DNA from: Candidatus Dojkabacteria bacterium UBA5209 | GTDB taxonomy: Bacteria; Patescibacteriota; Dojkabacteria; SC72 | Reading direction: 5' to 3' | Length of the DNA: 6,119 nt | Assembly (NCBI GenBank): GCA_002412645.1 | Contig: DHVL01000042.1 | Span: forward strand, 16,716 to 22,834 | In this document: positions 4,222 through 6,119 of the stretch, piece after piece | Position numbering within the stretch: the first letter of the stretch is position 1 | Layout of the letters: each line of letters starts with the position of its first letter | Notes under the pieces: model-generated | Told to the model about the DNA's origin: nothing | Databases searched by the model: none | The model's input: only the letters and a program-made list of their open reading frames with translations | Translations under genes and position numbers: made by a program

Positions 4222-6119
4222 ATGTTTGACGCATTAGCCATAATTGGAAATTTAGGGGTAATAATATACCTAATATTCACTCTCTTTACGGAAGGTTTAG
4301 ACTCTTTTACAATCAATTACATATTCATTGGATACTTGGTATTTACTACATTTACAATACCGTTCTTAATATCAAAAACTCTCTTTAAAGCTCGTTTTGT
4401 ATCAATATCTACAGCATTCTCTTTCCTTTACTTTCCTTTACAATTCCTTTTTACATATGTACTTTCAAGAATATCAGGCTTCTCACTTGGAGAGCTCCTT
4501 CCATTCTACACACTCTTTAATATCATTCTTTGGAATTTCCTTTTCATCTTCTTCATACTTTCAGATGAGAGAAGTGGTGATCACTCAGAGAAGATTTTAA
4601 GAAGACTCTTCTTTGCAATGTTTCCGGGTATTCTCTTTTCAATATTTACATTCTTTTTCATTAGACAACCAAATTCCATTGTTGCACTAGATTACCTACA
4701 ACATTTAGTGGTACCCAATAGAATGCTTAGCAGTGATATGCTCTGTCTACTACCAGGACAATGCTCTAACCTTTTCCTACAGCATGGATATACTACCTTC
4801 TACCACATAGTATATGGAAATATGGTCTCTTTTTTGGGTACAGATCCCATTAAGACGATATATATAATTGATGTGCTGTTTCCGATAATTGCGAGTATAC
4901 CTCTCTTTTACATATTTAGAGATTTTACAAAAAGTACAATATGGTCTCAGATTGGTGTACTTTTTTCTTTACTTGTATTTGTAATGGGAGGATATGATTT
5001 TGTATTCTTCATACCACAAACCTTTGCTCTCTTTCTTTTCTTAATGATATATAGGGAAAAGAAACTAAGTAAAACAGAGTTTGTACTCTCTGCAATACTG
5101 CTAGTATTAACACACTTTATAATAGGAACATACTTGGCAGCTTTTCTGTATATTAAACACTTCATATTAAAACATATTGATAGGAAAAAAGAGGTAAAGA
5201 TATTCTACTTAATACTTTTAATCTCTGTAATCTTTTTCATCTTAGCAAACATTGCTGGATTTAGTTTCGAGAAGTTAGTACAAGCAGAAGATATCGGTAT
5301 AATTGGGAGCCTTACTAACCCATACTACCCAAACAACTTGAATGTATTCTGGCAAATACTAGGACCAATGTGGCTTTTTGTATTAATCATCTTTATCACC
5401 AATCTCTTAGAGAAAAAACTCTCAAGAATATATCTAGAGGGAATTACATATATTGCAATGATTACAGTTGTATATTTCTTAGCACCTACTTACGCTAACA
5501 AGTTTACAATTGGTGTAGGATTTTTCTCCTCCCTTTTAATCATTAAATTCCTCTCTACATTAAGAATGGGAATATTTTTCAAGAGCTTTGTACTTACTGC
5601 TCTTTTAATAATATTTACTTCTAATTTCTTTGTACAATACAATCGATATCTTGCATTCTATACTCAACAAGATGGTACTGTATCAGCAATAACTCAAGAG
5701 GATATGGCAGTAGTAGAATACCTTAATACACAAAACAACTCTTCTGTAATACTTTCAGATCCATATACACAATTAATAGTGGCTTCACTTACAAATACAG
5801 AAACTGCAAATGCCCAATATATGAGTCTTCAAACAAGAGAGAAACTCTTGGAATATATTAATAATCCTAATATGGAGACATATGAAGATTTAATAATATC
5901 TCCAGGCTTACCAAGGAATAATAATTTCAGTGTTCTGTATACCTCTAGAATATATAGAGCAATAAAGAATGAAGATAACTCATGGATATACAATATCTAC
6001 TCACTAAGCATTAATAACAGTGAAAAAATTGAAAGCATAGATAAGCAGCTTCTAGAAGAAATGGAAAGAACAGGAAGATATCCTGTGTATATATCAGATA
6101 ACTTCGTACTGTTTAAGTA
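4222..6119 (+). CDS. Multi-spanning membrane protein, GT-C glycosyltransferase-like, truncated at window edge
   Basis: From ATG 4222 the frame is open to the last base: 632 codons plus TA, which could be the beginning of a stop or of another codon. I see about 13 hydrophobic segments (near 5-22, 32-52, 60-80, 96-114, 129-147, 213-231, 243-277 perhaps as two, 286-308, 326-346, 377-394, 404-420, 427-443, 452-470), then a soluble C-terminal domain (471-632). A large loop at 148-212 carries ALDYLQH (155-161) and Cys175 and Cys181. The C-terminal domain has ILSDPYTQLIVASLTNT (510-526), recalling the S-D-P-x-T and L-T stretches near the end of many bacterial PMT/GT-C-like proteins. Such enzymes move sugars from lipid carriers on the outer face of the membrane. 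The family call rests on architecture and this weak motif; a polymerase or other polytopic envelope protein is possible. ATG 4222 is one base after the preceding stop. Confidence 0.75.
   Translation, partial: MFDALAIIGNLGVIIYLIFTLFTEGLDSFTINYIFIGYLVFTTFTIPFLISKTLFKARFVSISTAFSFLYFPLQFLFTYVLSRISGFSLGELLPFYTLFNIILWNFLFIFFILSDERSGDHSEKILRRLFFAMFPGILFSIFTFFFIRQPNSIVALDYLQHLVVPNRMLSSDMLCLLPGQCSNLFLQHGYTTFYHIVYGNMVSFLGTDPIKTIYIIDVLFPIIASIPLFYIFRDFTKSTIWSQIGVLFSLLVFVMGGYDFVFFIPQTFALFLFLMIYREKKLSKTEFVLSAILLVLTHFIIGTYLAAFLYIKHFILKHIDRKKEVKIFYLILLISVIFFILANIAGFSFEKLVQAEDIGIIGSLTNPYYPNNLNVFWQILGPMWLFVLIIFITNLLEKKLSRIYLEGITYIAMITVVYFLAPTYANKFTIGVGFFSSLLIIKFLSTLRMGIFFKSFVLTALLIIFTSNFFVQYNRYLAFYTQQDGTVSAITQEDMAVVEYLNTQNNSSVILSDPYTQLIVASLTNTETANAQYMSLQTREKLLEYINNPNMETYEDLIISPGLPRNNNFSVLYTSRIYRAIKNEDNSWIYNIYSLSINNSEKIESIDKQLLEEMERTGRYPVYISDNFVLFK

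Noticed and set aside
4222..6119. Recoded TGA as glycine (code 25), as in some candidate phyla.
   Set aside because: No in-frame TGA occurs in any long gene here and glycine is written GGN; all complete genes end at TAA or TAG.
1..6119. Insertion sequence or phage remnants.
   Set aside because: No transposase, integrase or structural phage protein is encoded, and no terminal inverted repeats with target duplications were found.

Overview
The window is AT-rich, with coding stretches near 22-27% GC by hand count of a few 60-base blocks. Most genes lack a Shine-Dalgarno sequence, neighbours are packed with gaps of 0-1 base, and the content is cell-envelope functions: a D,D-carboxypeptidase, a sortase, a tiny possible sortase substrate and a large multi-spanning membrane protein. 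Every complete gene stops at TAA or TAG and none needs TGA read as an amino acid, so code 11 fits. This style is reminiscent of Patescibacteria (CPR) or another small-genome, Gram-positive-like bacterium. The lineage is an inference from style, not from a marker gene.

Layout. Positions 1-558 (minus strand) hold the start of a gene running off the left edge and a coiled-coil protein with heptad repeats. Positions 559-758 are a divergent intergenic region. Positions 759-2207 (plus) hold a VanY-type M15 carboxypeptidase followed with zero spacing by a sortase. Positions 2211-2513 hold a good promoter and a 75-residue secreted microprotein shaped like a minimal sortase substrate. Positions 2514-2930 contain no convincing gene: a stable hairpin, a second copy of the same promoter, and about 330 bases rich in stem-loops, including a very long one at 2795-2865. 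Positions 2931-3464 encode a lipoprotein that differs from its neighbours in base composition and in having a strong ribosome binding site; a rod-like terminator follows it. Positions 3609-6119 hold a membrane-anchored extracellular protein and, one base later, a multi-spanning GT-C-like membrane protein, open to the right edge (632 codons visible).

How it fits together. VanY would trim peptidoglycan stem peptides, the sortase would join surface proteins to the wall, and the microprotein at 2286-2513 is a candidate substrate. The last two genes look like a translationally coupled envelope pair, perhaps in surface glycosylation.

The parts least explained by known features are the duplicated promoter (2211-2266 and 2555-2611), the structured region behind its second copy, and the compositionally foreign lipoprotein gene downstream. 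In the longest hairpin every interruption of Watson-Crick pairing in the 22-pair core is a G-U wobble for a plus-strand transcript, which suggests a structured RNA or long regulatory leader.
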